Positions 16,602-26,033 of a stretch of DNA of 64,000 nt are shown here, piece by piece; within the stretch, counting starts at the first letter, position 1, and each line of letters begins with the position of its first letter. Source of the DNA: Falsiroseomonas sp050563545. GTDB lineage: Bacteria; Pseudomonadota; Alphaproteobacteria; Acetobacterales; Acetobacteraceae. Below the pieces are notes generated by a model. The model saw nothing but the letters and a program-made list of their open reading frames with translations. It had not been told where the DNA came from and made no database searches. Location of the stretch: the NCBI RefSeq assembly GCF_050563545.1, contig NZ_JBNXUM010000017.1, positions 91,513 through 155,512 of the forward strand, given 5' to 3'. The position numbers were made by a program, and so were the translations under genes.

Positions 16602-19367
16602 ATGTTCCAACGCCTCATCCGCGCCTTCATCGGCACCTCGAACGACCGCGTGGTCAAGCGCTACCAGGCCCGGGTTCCGGCCATCAACGCGCTCGAGCCC
16701 CAGATGGCCGCCCTGTCGGACGAGGCACTGCGCGGCAGGACCGCCGAGTTCAAGGACCGCCTGGCCAGAGGCGAGACGCTGGACGACCTGCTGCCCGAGG
16801 CCTTCGCCACGGTGCGGGAGGCGGCGAAGCGCGTGCTCGGCCTGCGCCACTTCGACGTGCAGATGATCGGCGGCATGGTCCTGCACGACGGCAAGATCGC
16901 GGAGATGAAGACCGGCGAGGGCAAGACCCTGGTCGCGACGCTGCCGGTCTACCTGAACGCGCTTTCCGGCAAGGGCGTGCATGTCGTCACCGTCAACGAC
17001 TATCTCGCGAAGCGCGACTCCGAATGGATGGGCCGGGTCTATGGCTTCCTCGGCCTGACCACGGGCGTGATCGTGCACGGCCTGACCGACCAGGAGCGCC
17101 GCGAGGCCTATGCCGCCGACGTGACCTACGGCACGAACAACGAGTTCGGCTTCGACTACCTCCGCGACAACATGAAGTATCGCCTGGATGAGATGGTCCA
17201 GCGCGATTTCAACTACGCCATCGTCGACGAGGTCGACAGCATCCTGGTGGACGAGGCCCGCACGCCGCTGATCATCTCGGGCCCGACGGACGACACGTCG
17301 GACCTCTACAACCGCGTCAACGCGGTGATGAAGGACCTGGTCAAGGACACCTCCCTCTTCGAGAAGGACGAGAAGTTCAAGACCGTCCACCTGGTCGAGG
17401 ACGGCACCGAGAAGCTCGAGGAGATGCTGCGCGAGGCCGGGCTGCTGACCGAGGGCGGGCTCTACGACATCCACAACGTCTCGCTGGTGCACCACGCCAA
17501 CCAGTCGCTTCGCGCGCATGTGCTGTTCACGAAGGACGTGGATTACATCGTCAAGGCCGTCACGGAATACGGGGTCACCCAGGACAAGGTGATCATCATC
17601 GATGAATTCACGGGCCGCATGATGGAAGGCCGGCGCTATTCCGACGGCCTGCACCAGGCGCTGGAGGCGAAGGAAGGCGTGCCGGTCCAGCCGGAGAACC
17701 AGACGCTCGCCTCCATCACCTTCCAGAACTACTTCCGGCTCTATCCCAAGCTGTCCGGCATGACCGGCACGGCGTCGACCGAGGCCGACGAGTTCGCGGA
17801 GATCTACAAGCTCGACGTCGTCGAGATCCCGACCAACGTCGCCGTCGCGCGCATCGACAACGACGACGAGGTCTACCGCTCCGCGCAGGAGAAGTACGAT
17901 GCGGTGATCGGCCTGATCGAGGAGGCGCGCGGCCGCGGCCAGCCCATCCTGGTCGGCACCACCAGCATCGAGAAGTCGGAGCTGATCGCCTCGCTGCTGA
18001 AGAAGAAGAAGATCCCGCACCAGGTGCTGAACGCCCGCTACCACGAGCAGGAGGCCGGCATCATCGCCCAGGCCGGCCGGCCGGGTGCGGTGACGATCGC
18101 GACCAACATGGCGGGCCGCGGCACCGACATCCAGCTCGGCGGCAACGCCGACATGCTGGCGCGCGCCGAGATAGGCAACGCTGACAGCCCGGAATACGAA
18201 GGCGCGCTGGCGCGGCACAAGGCGGAGGTCGAGGCGGTGCGCCCGAAGGTGAAGGAGGCCGGCGGCCTCCTCGTCATCGGCACCGAGCGGCATGAGAGCC
18301 GGCGCATCGACAACCAGCTCCGCGGCCGGTCGGGCCGCCAGGGCGATCCCGGGCAGTCGCGCTTCTTCCTGTCGCTCGAGGACGACCTCATGCGCATCTT
18401 CGGCAGCGACCGCATGGGCGGGATGCTGCAGAAGCTCGGCCTCAAGGAAGGCGAGGCGATCGTCCATCCCTGGATCAACAAGGCGCTCGAGAAGGCGCAG
18501 AAGAAGGTCGAGGCGCGCAACTTCGACACCCGCAAGAACCTGCTGAAATACGACGACGTCATGAACAACCAGCGGCGCGAGGTCTATGCGCAGCGCCGCG
18601 CCTTCATGAACGCCGACGACGTCTCCGAGACCATCGCGGAGATGCGCCACGAGACCATCGGCGCGCTGGTGGACAAGGCGATCCCGGAGAACGCCTACCC
18701 CGAGCAGTGGGACGTCCAGGGCCTGCAGGAGAAGGTGCTGACCATCCTCGGCCTCGACCTGCCCGTCGCCGACTGGGCGCGAGAGGAAGGCATCGACGAG
18801 ACCGCGGTGCGGGAACGTCTGGAGAAGGCGGTGAACGAGGCCTATGCCGCGCGCGTCGCCAATATCGGCCCCGAGCTCATGCGCATGGTAGAGAAGTCGC
18901 TGCTGCTGCAGATCTTCGACGCCGTGTGGAAGGAACACCTGCTGTCGCTCGATCACCTGCGCCAGGGCATCGGCCTGCGCGCCTACGGCCAGCGCGACCC
19001 GCTGAACGAGTACAAGTCCGAGGCCTTCAACCTGTTCAACGCGATGCTCGAGGATCTGCGGGAGCGCGTGACGAGCGTGCTGATGCGCATCGAGATCTCG
19101 CCTTCGGCCCCGCCGCCGATGCCCGAGCCCGTGAGCGTGCTCGACATGCGCCACCCCGCGCCGGAGAACGCGGTGGCGGGCGAGCTGGAACTGGCGGGCG
19201 CCGAGCCCGCTCAGCCCTATGGCACGGCGGCGCAGGCGCAACGCCAGCCCCTGGTCTCGGCCGCAGTGGATGCGAACGACCCCTCGACCTGGGCCGCAAC
19301 GCCGCGCAACGCACCCTGCCCCTGCGGGTCGGGCAAGAAGTACAAGCACTGCCACGGGCGGGCCTGA
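16602..19367 (+). CDS. secA: Preprotein translocase ATPase SecA
   Basis: SecA drives proteins through SecYEG using ATP. The 921-residue protein has Walker A MKTGEGKTL (residues 102-110), Walker B region IVDEVDSILVDEART, the preprotein cross-linking domain, NMAGRGTDI and LRGRSGRQGDPG of the second nucleotide-binding domain, and the C-terminal zinc finger PCPCGSGKKYKHCHG that binds SecB. All family parts are present and the length is normal. The ATG at 16602 follows GACAGGACGAC. It is divergent from the PPIase gene, 229 bp away. Confidence 0.98.
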   Translation: MFQRLIRAFIGTSNDRVVKRYQARVPAINALEPQMAALSDEALRGRTAEFKDRLARGETLDDLLPEAFATVREAAKRVLGLRHFDVQMIGGMVLHDGKIAEMKTGEGKTLVATLPVYLNALSGKGVHVVTVNDYLAKRDSEWMGRVYGFLGLTTGVIVHGLTDQERREAYAADVTYGTNNEFGFDYLRDNMKYRLDEMVQRDFNYAIVDEVDSILVDEARTPLIISGPTDDTSDLYNRVNAVMKDLVKDTSLFEKDEKFKTVHLVEDGTEKLEEMLREAGLLTEGGLYDIHNVSLVHHANQSLRAHVLFTKDVDYIVKAVTEYGVTQDKVIIIDEFTGRMMEGRRYSDGLHQALEAKEGVPVQPENQTLASITFQNYFRLYPKLSGMTGTASTEADEFAEIYKLDVVEIPTNVAVARIDNDDEVYRSAQEKYDAVIGLIEEARGRGQPILVGTTSIEKSELIASLLKKKKIPHQVLNARYHEQEAGIIAQAGRPGAVTIATNMAGRGTDIQLGGNADMLARAEIGNADSPEYEGALARHKAEVEAVRPKVKEAGGLLVIGTERHESRRIDNQLRGRSGRQGDPGQSRFFLSLEDDLMRIFGSDRMGGMLQKLGLKEGEAIVHPWINKALEKAQKKVEARNFDTRKNLLKYDDVMNNQRREVYAQRRAFMNADDVSETIAEMRHETIGALVDKAIPENAYPEQWDVQGLQEKVLTILGLDLPVADWAREEGIDETAVRERLEKAVNEAYAARVANIGPELMRMVEKSLLLQIFDAVWKEHLLSLDHLRQGIGLRAYGQRDPLNEYKSEAFNLFNAMLEDLRERVTSVLMRIEISPSAPPPMPEPVSVLDMRHPAPENAVAGELELAGAEPAQPYGTAAQAQRQPLVSAAVDANDPSTWAATPRNAPCPCGSGKKYKHCHGRA

Positions 19368-19681
19368 AGCCAGGGGCCGCGTGACGCCGCTGCCGGGCGC
19401 GCTCCGGCACGGCCCGCGCGGCGCATGATGCCCTCTCCTGCCCTTCGGGCGATGGCGCTCGCGCGCCGGGGCGACCGCGGTCATCGATCTCGGCCGGCGT
19501 CTGCCTGGACTCGCGCCGCCGGTCGCCCACCAGGGGACCGCATTCTGCGACGAGCATCTCGGGCCCGAGGCGATCGAGGCATACACGCTCGAGCTGCTTC
19601 GGCTCTATGCTGCGCTCTGCCCGCCGCCCGCCGCCGGGTCCGTTTGAATCCGCGCGGCCGCCGCGAGGAGGAGAGACGCCC
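19368..19681. other. Gap with a possible decayed coding fragment
   Basis: No intact gene is seen. One plus-strand frame from about 19434 to 19646 is open and reads like protein (TAVIDLGRRLPGLAP, then TAFCDEHLGPEAIEAYTLEL, then LLRLYAALCPPP before a TGA), but it has no start codon and begins just after a stop. It could be the 3' end of a lost gene. The cupin gene's Shine-Dalgarno (GAGGAGGAGAG) lies at the right end. Confidence 0.35.
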
Positions 19682-20071
19682 ATGTCCGAAGCCGACCTGT
19701 CGTCGCGGATCGTCGAGGTGGACGCGCTGGACTGGGTGCCGACGCGTTTTCCCGGCATCGCGATCAAGACGCTCTATCGCGACGAGGCGACCGGCCGCTT
19801 CACCGCGCTGTTCCGCTGGGATCCGGGATCGGAGCTGCCCGAACACATCCACGTCGAGCTCGAGCAGTCCTTCATCCTGGAAGGCTCCCTGGTGGACCAG
19901 GATGGCGAGGTGACCGCGGGCAACTATGTCTGGCGCCCCGCCGGCAGCCGGCACGTCGCCCGCGCGCCGAAGGGTGCGCTGGTGCTTGGCTTCTTCCTGA
20001 AGCCCAATCTCTTCCTTGACGAGGCCGAAGGCGAGCCTTCGGTCACTGCATCGGCACCGCCTGGCCGATGA
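19682..20071 (+). CDS. Cupin-domain protein (ChrR-like)
   Basis: A 129-residue single cupin. The metal-binding motif 1 is LPEHIHVELEQSFILEGSLVD (His-x-His and Glu), and motif 2 is NYVWRPAGSRHVARAPKG with the last His. This arrangement resembles the ChrR C-terminal cupin and acetylacetone-cleaving-like small cupins; no anti-sigma domain is fused. The substrate or sensing role is unknown. The ATG at 19682 follows GAGGAGGAGAGACGCCC, a strong ribosome site. The stop codon lies inside an 18-bp sequence that recurs at the start of the sulfotransferase gene. Confidence 0.87.
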   Translation: MSEADLSSRIVEVDALDWVPTRFPGIAIKTLYRDEATGRFTALFRWDPGSELPEHIHVELEQSFILEGSLVDQDGEVTAGNYVWRPAGSRHVARAPKGALVLGFFLKPNLFLDEAEGEPSVTASAPPGR

Positions 20072-20089
20072 CCTCGAGCGCCCTGGCCG

Positions 20090-20734
20090 TCAGTCCAGCG
20101 GCTTCTCACCGCGCACCATCGGCCAGAAATCCTCGGTCGAGTTGACGCGCGGGAAGGGATCGGACGGCATGGGGACGCCGAGGAACCGGCAGAGCGGCGC
20201 CCACCCCTCCGCCACGTCGAAGACCAGCAGGCGGTCGGGGGGGATCGCGGCCTTCACCTCTTCCGTGCGCCGGCGGAAGGCAGCCAGGGCGTTGGCCTTG
20301 TCGGTGATGCGGCCGTCGAAGGTCTGCCGCTCGATCATCTCGACGCCGGCGGCCTGCAGCATGGTCGCGACATGCGGCGGCAGCGGGAAGTTCGCGCGTT
20401 CGTCCACCAGCTTGGCGATCGTGGCGGAGAAGCTCTTCCACCACGCTTCCTCCGGCCGGACGGAAAGCACCACCTTCGCCCTGGGATAGTGCGCCGCGAG
20501 CTCGCGCCAGACATGCGCGCCGGGCCAATCCACCTGGCTGCGGTAGCCCGCGAAGACCGCGTCCCAGTCAACGGCCTGCCTGGCCGCGATTTTCACCCAA
20601 TGCGCTGCCTGCGGCGGATTGGCGAAGACCTCTTCCATGTGGTGACACGGGCCGAAGCCCAGCTTCTCCAGCGCCCGCTTCAGCGAAGCGGTGCCTGTGC
20701 GGCCGAAACCCGGCCCGATGACCTCGAGCGCCAT
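20090..20734 (-). CDS. Sulfotransferase-family protein
   Basis: A 214-residue protein beginning MALEVIGPGFGRTGTASLKRALEKLGF, where GFGRTGT-SL is the phosphate-binding loop for the PAPS 5'-phosphosulfate in the eukaryote-like sulfotransferase_4 group. Further family features are PGAHVWRELAAHYPRAKVVLSVRPEEAWWKS, including the 3'-phosphate-binding Arg and Ser region, and the C-terminal PFPRVNS. Cytoplasmic. The acceptor is unknown. The ATG at 20734 is chosen because the loop must lie at the very N-terminus. It is convergent with the cupin gene. Confidence 0.85.
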   Translation of the reverse strand: MALEVIGPGFGRTGTASLKRALEKLGFGPCHHMEEVFANPPQAAHWVKIAARQAVDWDAVFAGYRSQVDWPGAHVWRELAAHYPRAKVVLSVRPEEAWWKSFSATIAKLVDERANFPLPPHVATMLQAAGVEMIERQTFDGRITDKANALAAFRRRTEEVKAAIPPDRLLVFDVAEGWAPLCRFLGVPMPSDPFPRVNSTEDFWPMVRGEKPLD

Positions 20735-20849
20735 GCGCGACCCCCGTGTTCGACAAGGATCTCCCGCGCCCGGCAATGTCGGGAGAATGGGATTGTCGCA
20801 GAATGTCTCGATCCTCGCAATCCGTTCCACACCCGCCGCGACAGGGGGG

Positions 20850-21461
20850 TCAGACCGGGGAGAAGCCGTCCGTCTCCGGGTCGAGGACGAGCAACCGGCC
20901 CGTCGCGACGCCGAAATGCGCGCCGCGCAGGTGGAGCTTCCCCGCCGCCACGGCCTCGGCGACCCAGGGGAAGGTCAGCAGGTTTTCGATCGAGATGCGG
21001 ATCGCCTCGTGCTCGCAGGCTTCCTGCGCGGCTTCCGGCGTGTCGCAGCGGAGCGCGGTGGAGCGGGCGCGGTCGGCTATGTGGATCCACCCCGCGACGA
21101 AGTCGCTGGCCAGGTCGGGCGTGCCTTCCAGCAAGGCGCGGATGCCGCCGCAGAGCGCGTGGCCCATCACCACGATGCGTCCGACGCCGAGCACGCGCAC
21201 CGCGAACTCCACCGCGGCCGAGGTGCCGTGGAAGGCGGCGTCGGGCATGTAGGGCGGCACCAGGTTGGCGACGTTGCGCACGACGAAAAGCTCGCCCGGG
21301 CCGGCCGAGAAGATCATCTGCGGATCGACCCGGCTGTCGGAGCAGGCGATGACCATGGTGTGCGGCTTCTGGCCCTGCGCAGCCAGTTCCTCGAACCGCG
21401 CGCGCTGCTGCGGCCAGGTCTCCTCGCGGAAGCGGTGGTAGCCGTCGAGCAGGGGGCCCAT
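20850..21461 (-). CDS. Beta-class carbonic anhydrase
   Basis: A 203-residue enzyme interconverting CO2 and bicarbonate. Zinc ligands are C40 (IACSDSRVDP, with the Asp42-Arg44 dyad), H101 and C104 (MGHALCGG). The C-terminal helix and strand (LRGAHFGVATGRLLVLDP) are typical of plant-type bacterial beta-carbonic anhydrases. Cytoplasmic. It lies 9 bp downstream of purH on the same strand; purine synthesis consumes bicarbonate at the PurK step, so a shared operon would make sense. Confidence 0.94.
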   Translation of the reverse strand: MGPLLDGYHRFREETWPQQRARFEELAAQGQKPHTMVIACSDSRVDPQMIFSAGPGELFVVRNVANLVPPYMPDAAFHGTSAAVEFAVRVLGVGRIVVMGHALCGGIRALLEGTPDLASDFVAGWIHIADRARSTALRCDTPEAAQEACEHEAIRISIENLLTFPWVAEAVAAGKLHLRGAHFGVATGRLLVLDPETDGFSPV

Positions 21462-21470
21462 GAGTTGAGT

Positions 21471-23045
21471 CTAGTGCCTGAAGTGGCGCATGCCGGTGAA
21501 CACCATCGCGAGGCCGGCGTTGTCGGCCGCGGCGATCACCTCGGCGTCCCGGATCGAGCCGCCGGGCTGGATCACGGCCGTGACGCCCGCCGCTGCGGCG
21601 GCTTCCAGCCCGTCGGCAAAGGGGAAGAACGCATCGGAGGCGACGACCGACCCCTTCGCCAGGCTCTCCGGCAGCTTCGCAATCTGCGCCGCGGCTTCCG
21701 CCTTCCAGGCCGCGATGCGCGCGGACTCCAGGCGGTTCATCTGGCCGGCGCCGATGCCGGCGGTCGCCAGCCCCCTGGCATAGACGATCGCGTTCGACTT
21801 GACGTGCTTGCAGACGCGGAAGGCGAAGAGGAGGTCCGTCATCTCCGCATCGGACGGCGCGCGCTGCGTGACGACGCGTAGGTCGGGCGCGACGATCCGG
21901 CCGTTGTCGCGCGTCTGCGCGAGGAAGCCGCCGGCGACCGACTTCACCAGCAACCCCGGCGTCGCGGGATCGGGCATGCCGCCCGTCAGCAGCAGTCGCA
22001 GGTTCTTCTTCTTCGCGAAGATGGCCTTGGCGGCAGCGTCGGCATCGGGTGCGACCACCACCTCGGTGAAGATCGCGGTGATGCGCTCCGCCGCCGCCGC
22101 ATCCAGGCTCCGGTTCGCCGCGACGATGCCGCCGAAGGCCGAGACGGGATCGCAGCGCAGCGCGAGGTCCCAGGCCGCGGAGAGATCCTCAGCCTCCGCC
22201 ACGCCGCAGGGATTGGCGTGCTTGACGATGACGATCGCCGGCCGGTCGAATTCCGCCACGCATTCGAAGGCCGCGTCGGTGTCGTTGAGGTTGTTGTAGG
22301 ACAGTTCCTTGCCCTGCACCTGCTCCGCGGTGGCGAGGCCCGGGCGCGCCGAGCCGTCCACGTAGAAGGCCGCGGCCTGGTGCGGGTTCTCGCCGTAGCG
22401 CAGCGACTGCCGCAGCACGCCGGCGACGGCGAGCCGCGGCGGGAAGGTCTCGTTGCGCTGGCCCGCGAACCAGGTGGAGATCGCCGCATCATAGGACGCG
22501 GTGCGCGCGTAGGCGGCGTGGGCCAGGCGGCGACGCAGCGCCAGCGTCGTGCCGCCTTCCTCGAGTTCGGCCCGCACCTCGGCGATCTGCTCGGGGTCGG
22601 TGATCACCACGACGCTGTCGTGGTTCTTCGCGGCGCTGCGGATCATCGCGGGGCCGCCGATGTCGATGTTCTCGATGCAGGTCCCGAAATCCGCGCCCTT
22701 CGCGACGGTGGCCTCGAACGGGTAGAGATTGACCGCGACCAGGTCGATCGGCGCGATCGAGTGCTGCTCCATTTGGGCGAGGTGTTCGGCCAGGTCGCGC
22801 CTGCCCAGCAGCCCGCCATGCACCTGCGGCACCAGCGTCTTCACGCGGCCATCCATGATCTCGGGGAAGCCGGTGTGCTCCGAGACGTCCTTGACGGGGA
22901 TACCCGCCGCGCGGATTGCGCTCGCGGTGCCGCCGGTGGACAGGATCTCGGCGCCCTGGGCCGCCAGGAAGCGCGCGAACTCCACGATGCCCGTCTTGTC
23001 GGAGACGGAGAGCAGGGCGCGGCGGACGGGAAGGCGGTCGGTCAT
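21471..23045 (-). CDS. purH: Bifunctional AICAR formyltransferase / IMP cyclohydrolase
   Basis: PurH performs the last two steps of IMP synthesis. The 524-residue protein has the N-terminal MGS-like cyclohydrolase domain (RRALLSVSDKTGIVEFARFL; HGGLLGRRD) and the C-terminal transformylase domain with the KHANPCG motif (catalytic Lys-His), NLNDTDAAFE and the terminal GGSIRDAEVIAAADNAGLAMVFTG-type region. The start at 23045 (MTDRLPVRRALLS) gives the usual length. The next gene downstream is carbonic anhydrase. In related bacteria a heparinase-like gene also lies near purH, as here. Confidence 0.97.
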   Translation of the reverse strand: MTDRLPVRRALLSVSDKTGIVEFARFLAAQGAEILSTGGTASAIRAAGIPVKDVSEHTGFPEIMDGRVKTLVPQVHGGLLGRRDLAEHLAQMEQHSIAPIDLVAVNLYPFEATVAKGADFGTCIENIDIGGPAMIRSAAKNHDSVVVITDPEQIAEVRAELEEGGTTLALRRRLAHAAYARTASYDAAISTWFAGQRNETFPPRLAVAGVLRQSLRYGENPHQAAAFYVDGSARPGLATAEQVQGKELSYNNLNDTDAAFECVAEFDRPAIVIVKHANPCGVAEAEDLSAAWDLALRCDPVSAFGGIVAANRSLDAAAAERITAIFTEVVVAPDADAAAKAIFAKKKNLRLLLTGGMPDPATPGLLVKSVAGGFLAQTRDNGRIVAPDLRVVTQRAPSDAEMTDLLFAFRVCKHVKSNAIVYARGLATAGIGAGQMNRLESARIAAWKAEAAAQIAKLPESLAKGSVVASDAFFPFADGLEAAAAAGVTAVIQPGGSIRDAEVIAAADNAGLAMVFTGMRHFRH

Positions 23046-23131
23046 TCGGAGGCCTCGAGGGAGGTCGTGATGGCGCCGTATCGCGCCCAACGCCGCGGGC
23101 GGCAACGGGCTGCGGATGAAACCGCCTTCAC

Positions 23132-24265
23132 CTATGCGGCCGGCGAAGGGGCGCCCTGTTCCAGCAGCGCGACGGTCTTCGCGATGATCTTGGGTTCATC
23201 GAAGCGGTCGAGCGCGCGCGCCCGCCCGGCATCCCCGAGTCGGCGACGCAGCGCGGGGTCGGCGGCCAGCTTCGACAGCGCCTCGGCCAGCGGCTCGACC
23301 GTCAGCGGCGGGACCAGGAAGCCGGTCTCGCCATCCACGACCTGTTCGCGCGGGCCGCGGATGTCGGTCGCGACGACGGGCAGGCCGGTCATCATGGCCT
23401 CGATGATGGACATCGGCAGGCCCTCGAAATGCGAGGGCAGGGCGAAGGCGTCCGCCGCGGCCAGCACCCGCGCGACGTCGTGCCGGTAGCCCAGTCGCTT
23501 CACGCGGCCGGGCAGCGCGGCCTCGGCGCGGGAGAAATGCGGATCGAGATCCTCGCCATGGTCGGTCGCCAGCCGCTCGCCGACGACCCAGAGCACGCAG
23601 TTCGCGGGCGTCGCCTGCATGGCCTGCAGTAGTTCCGGATAGCCCTTGTGGCGCACCAGGCGCGAGACCGCGACGACGACGCAGTCGTCGGGCTTCGCGC
23701 CGAGTTCCGCGCGGATCGCGGCGCGCGCCTCGGCATCGGGGTGATATAGCGCGGGGTCGCGCCCGTTCAGGATGGGGATCGGGTTGGGATGGATGCCGAG
23801 GCGGCGGGCGTCGCCGGCCTCCTCCTCGCTGACGGTGAGGAAGACGTCGGTGACACGGCCCGCGCGGCGCTCGAGGACCAGCGACAGCTTGGCCCGCCAG
23901 GCCGGTCCGGGCTGGTTGAAGAGGAAGCCGTGGCAGGTGAAGGCAATGCAGCGGACACCACAGAGCCAGGCGGCACAACGCGCGATCAGGCTGCTGATCG
24001 GCATGTGCGCGTGGACGATGTCCGGCTTCTCGCGGCGGATCAGCGAGACCAGCGCGGCCAGGCACTTCGCCTGCGCGACGGGGTTCAAGCTGCGCGCCAT
24101 CGGGATGTGCTCGACCCGGAAGCCTTCGCCTCGGGGGATGTCGAGAAGCGGCCCGTCCGCGCAGGCGCCGATCACGTCGTGGCCGCGGTCCCTCAGGCCG
24201 CGCATCAACGGCAGCAGGAAGTGGCGCAGCGAGAAGTCGACGTTCGTGACTTCGAGGATCTTCAT
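23132..24265 (-). CDS. Glycosyltransferase family 4
   Basis: A 377-residue GT-B glycosyltransferase. The N-terminal domain starts MKILEVTNVDFSLRHFLLPLMRGL, with HAHMPISS in the acceptor half. The C-terminal domain has VSRLVRHKGYPELLQAM and the EX7E catalytic motif in SHFEGLPMSIIEAMMTGLPV. It transfers a sugar from a nucleotide donor to a surface-polysaccharide or lipid intermediate at the cytoplasmic face. It stands alone between purH and the heparinase-like gene, so the target glycan is not evident. Confidence 0.92.
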   Translation of the reverse strand: MKILEVTNVDFSLRHFLLPLMRGLRDRGHDVIGACADGPLLDIPRGEGFRVEHIPMARSLNPVAQAKCLAALVSLIRREKPDIVHAHMPISSLIARCAAWLCGVRCIAFTCHGFLFNQPGPAWRAKLSLVLERRAGRVTDVFLTVSEEEAGDARRLGIHPNPIPILNGRDPALYHPDAEARAAIRAELGAKPDDCVVVAVSRLVRHKGYPELLQAMQATPANCVLWVVGERLATDHGEDLDPHFSRAEAALPGRVKRLGYRHDVARVLAAADAFALPSHFEGLPMSIIEAMMTGLPVVATDIRGPREQVVDGETGFLVPPLTVEPLAEALSKLAADPALRRRLGDAGRARALDRFDEPKIIAKTVALLEQGAPSPAA

Positions 24266-24385
24266 CTTGCCTCAGGCGCCGGCGCGCCCTCCGGGCGCCT
24301 GGCTGTCGCGCCTACGCGCGGTTGCGCGTGGGATCCAGGTTGCGCTGCGCGCGAGGCCGCATTCGCGGCCCGTTTGCTGTCCCAC

Positions 24386-26032
24386 CTAGCCCTCGCCCGG
24401 CCCCTGCATCGTCACGCGGCTGATCGCCCATTGCACGCTGGCGGCGCCGGCTTCGGCATAGAGCGCGACCTGCTGGCTGCGCCGCGGCTCCGCGGCCAGG
24501 TGGATGCTCTCCTCGATCGCGACGCGCGCGCCCTTCGCGCGGAGGCGCCAGCCCACGCCGGAGGGCAGGCGCAGCAGCACGCCGGCCTCGTCCTGCTGCA
24601 GGCTCGCGACCACCGCGGGATGCAGGTGGAAGCGGATGGCGAAGCCCGGCACCTCGACCTCCCGGTCGGGCTCCAGCACGTCTTCGCCGCGGAGATCGTC
24701 GCCGGATTCCGACAGATACAGACGCCGACGATGCCGCAACCCGTATTGCCGCAGCCAGCCATCATGCATGGCCTCCAGCCACTGCGCGCCGTTCGCCTCC
24801 TGCCGGTCGGCCTCGACCTTGTCCACGCGGCGGCCGAGGCCTTCGGGCTTCAGCTCGCTGGAATTGGTGTCCGCGAGGACCAGGGTGGAATGCGCGGCGG
24901 TCGCGCGCATCGCGTCGCGCCATTCGCCTTCGGCAGCCGGCGCGGCGCCGCAATTCACGATCAGCCGGTCGCGGCCGACCGACATCTCGAAGCTCAGCGT
25001 GCCGGCATGGGCGAAGCGGTCGGCGCCGCGCGGCAGCCCGCCGGGCGCAGCCTCCCGCTTGCCGGGCGGCGGCGCGCCGACGTCGCAGATCACCAGCGTG
25101 CGGCTCGCGGCCAGGCGGTGGAAGCCGGTGTCGGGCAGCGCGCTCGGCGCGCGGCCGCGCGACTGCGCCTGGGTCAGCGCGAGGTCGAGCATCGCGGCCT
25201 GTTCCTCCCGCGTGCCGTTGAACAGCGCGAGGCCGCCATCGGCATGGCGCAGCAGCCGCAGTGCCGGCGCGGCGCGGTCCAGCACGGCGTTCAGGATCGG
25301 CGGCGCCTCCACCCCCGCGCCGTGCAGCAGGTTGCGGATCTCGATCACGTCCTGCAACGCGGCGAGCTGCTGCGTCGGGCTGCGCTCGACATGCCCGCCA
25401 TCCGGGTTGAACTGCCGCTCGAGTTCGGCGGGCAGGAAGCGCACGCAACGGCCGAGCCAGGTCTCCTCCTCGAGCGCCACCGCCGCGGCCATCGCGCCCT
25501 TCAGCGCGACGAGCGCGCCGCGATGCTGCGCCTCGGCCGGGAGTTCCGCGGTCACCTGGCGGGCGTCCTGCGCCATGCGCTGCATCAGCGCCTTGCGGAA
25601 GGCGTCGTCCGCCGTGGCGGCGAGGAAATCCCAATGCCCAAGCCAGGCGGAGATCCGCGCGCCGGCGACCTCCGGCGCTTCGGCCAGCGGATCGCCGCCC
25701 AGCGACAGCCAGTCAGAAGCCAGCGCGCGCCCGCGCAGCCGCGCGGCGTCGGTGCCGAGAGCGCGGAGGTCGCGCAGCCAGGCAAAGCCGTGCGCCGCGG
25801 CGCGCCAGGCGGGGCTGCCGCCCTGCTGGCCCCAATCCAGCAACCCGTCCTGCTCGGCCGGCCGCAGCGGGCGGACCGTGCCCATCACCTCGAACTCGCC
25901 GCGCAGCAGGCGGGCGCCGCGCGCGGCGTCGCCGGGCCAGAGGTCGCGGAAGGCGCGCGCGGGACCGTCCGGCACCTTGATCGGCTTGAGGTTCGCCAGG
26001 ATGCGACGCGCGCCGCGGAGGATGCCTTCCAT
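24386..26032 (-). CDS. Heparinase II/III family protein
   Basis: A 548-residue protein with an N-terminal helical toroid (WLRDLRALGTDAARLRGRAL; HVERSPTQQLAALQDVIEIRN) and a C-terminal beta-sandwich (HSTLVLADTNSSELKP, VEVPGFAIRFHLHP) as in heparinase II/III-like proteins. These cleave or bind acidic polysaccharides; many alphaproteobacteria keep this one beside purH and rpe, with an undefined cell-envelope role. No signal peptide is visible. The ATG at 26032 begins 1 bp after the rpe stop, implying translational coupling. Confidence 0.9.
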   Translation of the reverse strand: MEGILRGARRILANLKPIKVPDGPARAFRDLWPGDAARGARLLRGEFEVMGTVRPLRPAEQDGLLDWGQQGGSPAWRAAAHGFAWLRDLRALGTDAARLRGRALASDWLSLGGDPLAEAPEVAGARISAWLGHWDFLAATADDAFRKALMQRMAQDARQVTAELPAEAQHRGALVALKGAMAAAVALEEETWLGRCVRFLPAELERQFNPDGGHVERSPTQQLAALQDVIEIRNLLHGAGVEAPPILNAVLDRAAPALRLLRHADGGLALFNGTREEQAAMLDLALTQAQSRGRAPSALPDTGFHRLAASRTLVICDVGAPPPGKREAAPGGLPRGADRFAHAGTLSFEMSVGRDRLIVNCGAAPAAEGEWRDAMRATAAHSTLVLADTNSSELKPEGLGRRVDKVEADRQEANGAQWLEAMHDGWLRQYGLRHRRRLYLSESGDDLRGEDVLEPDREVEVPGFAIRFHLHPAVVASLQQDEAGVLLRLPSGVGWRLRAKGARVAIEESIHLAAEPRRSQQVALYAEAGAASVQWAISRVTMQGPGEG

Positions 26033-26033
26033 C

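Noticed and set aside
16422..19586. A 1054-codon antisense frame across secA
   Set aside because: His/Arg/Leu-rich mirror of secA codons, no start context, and secA itself is complete and certain.
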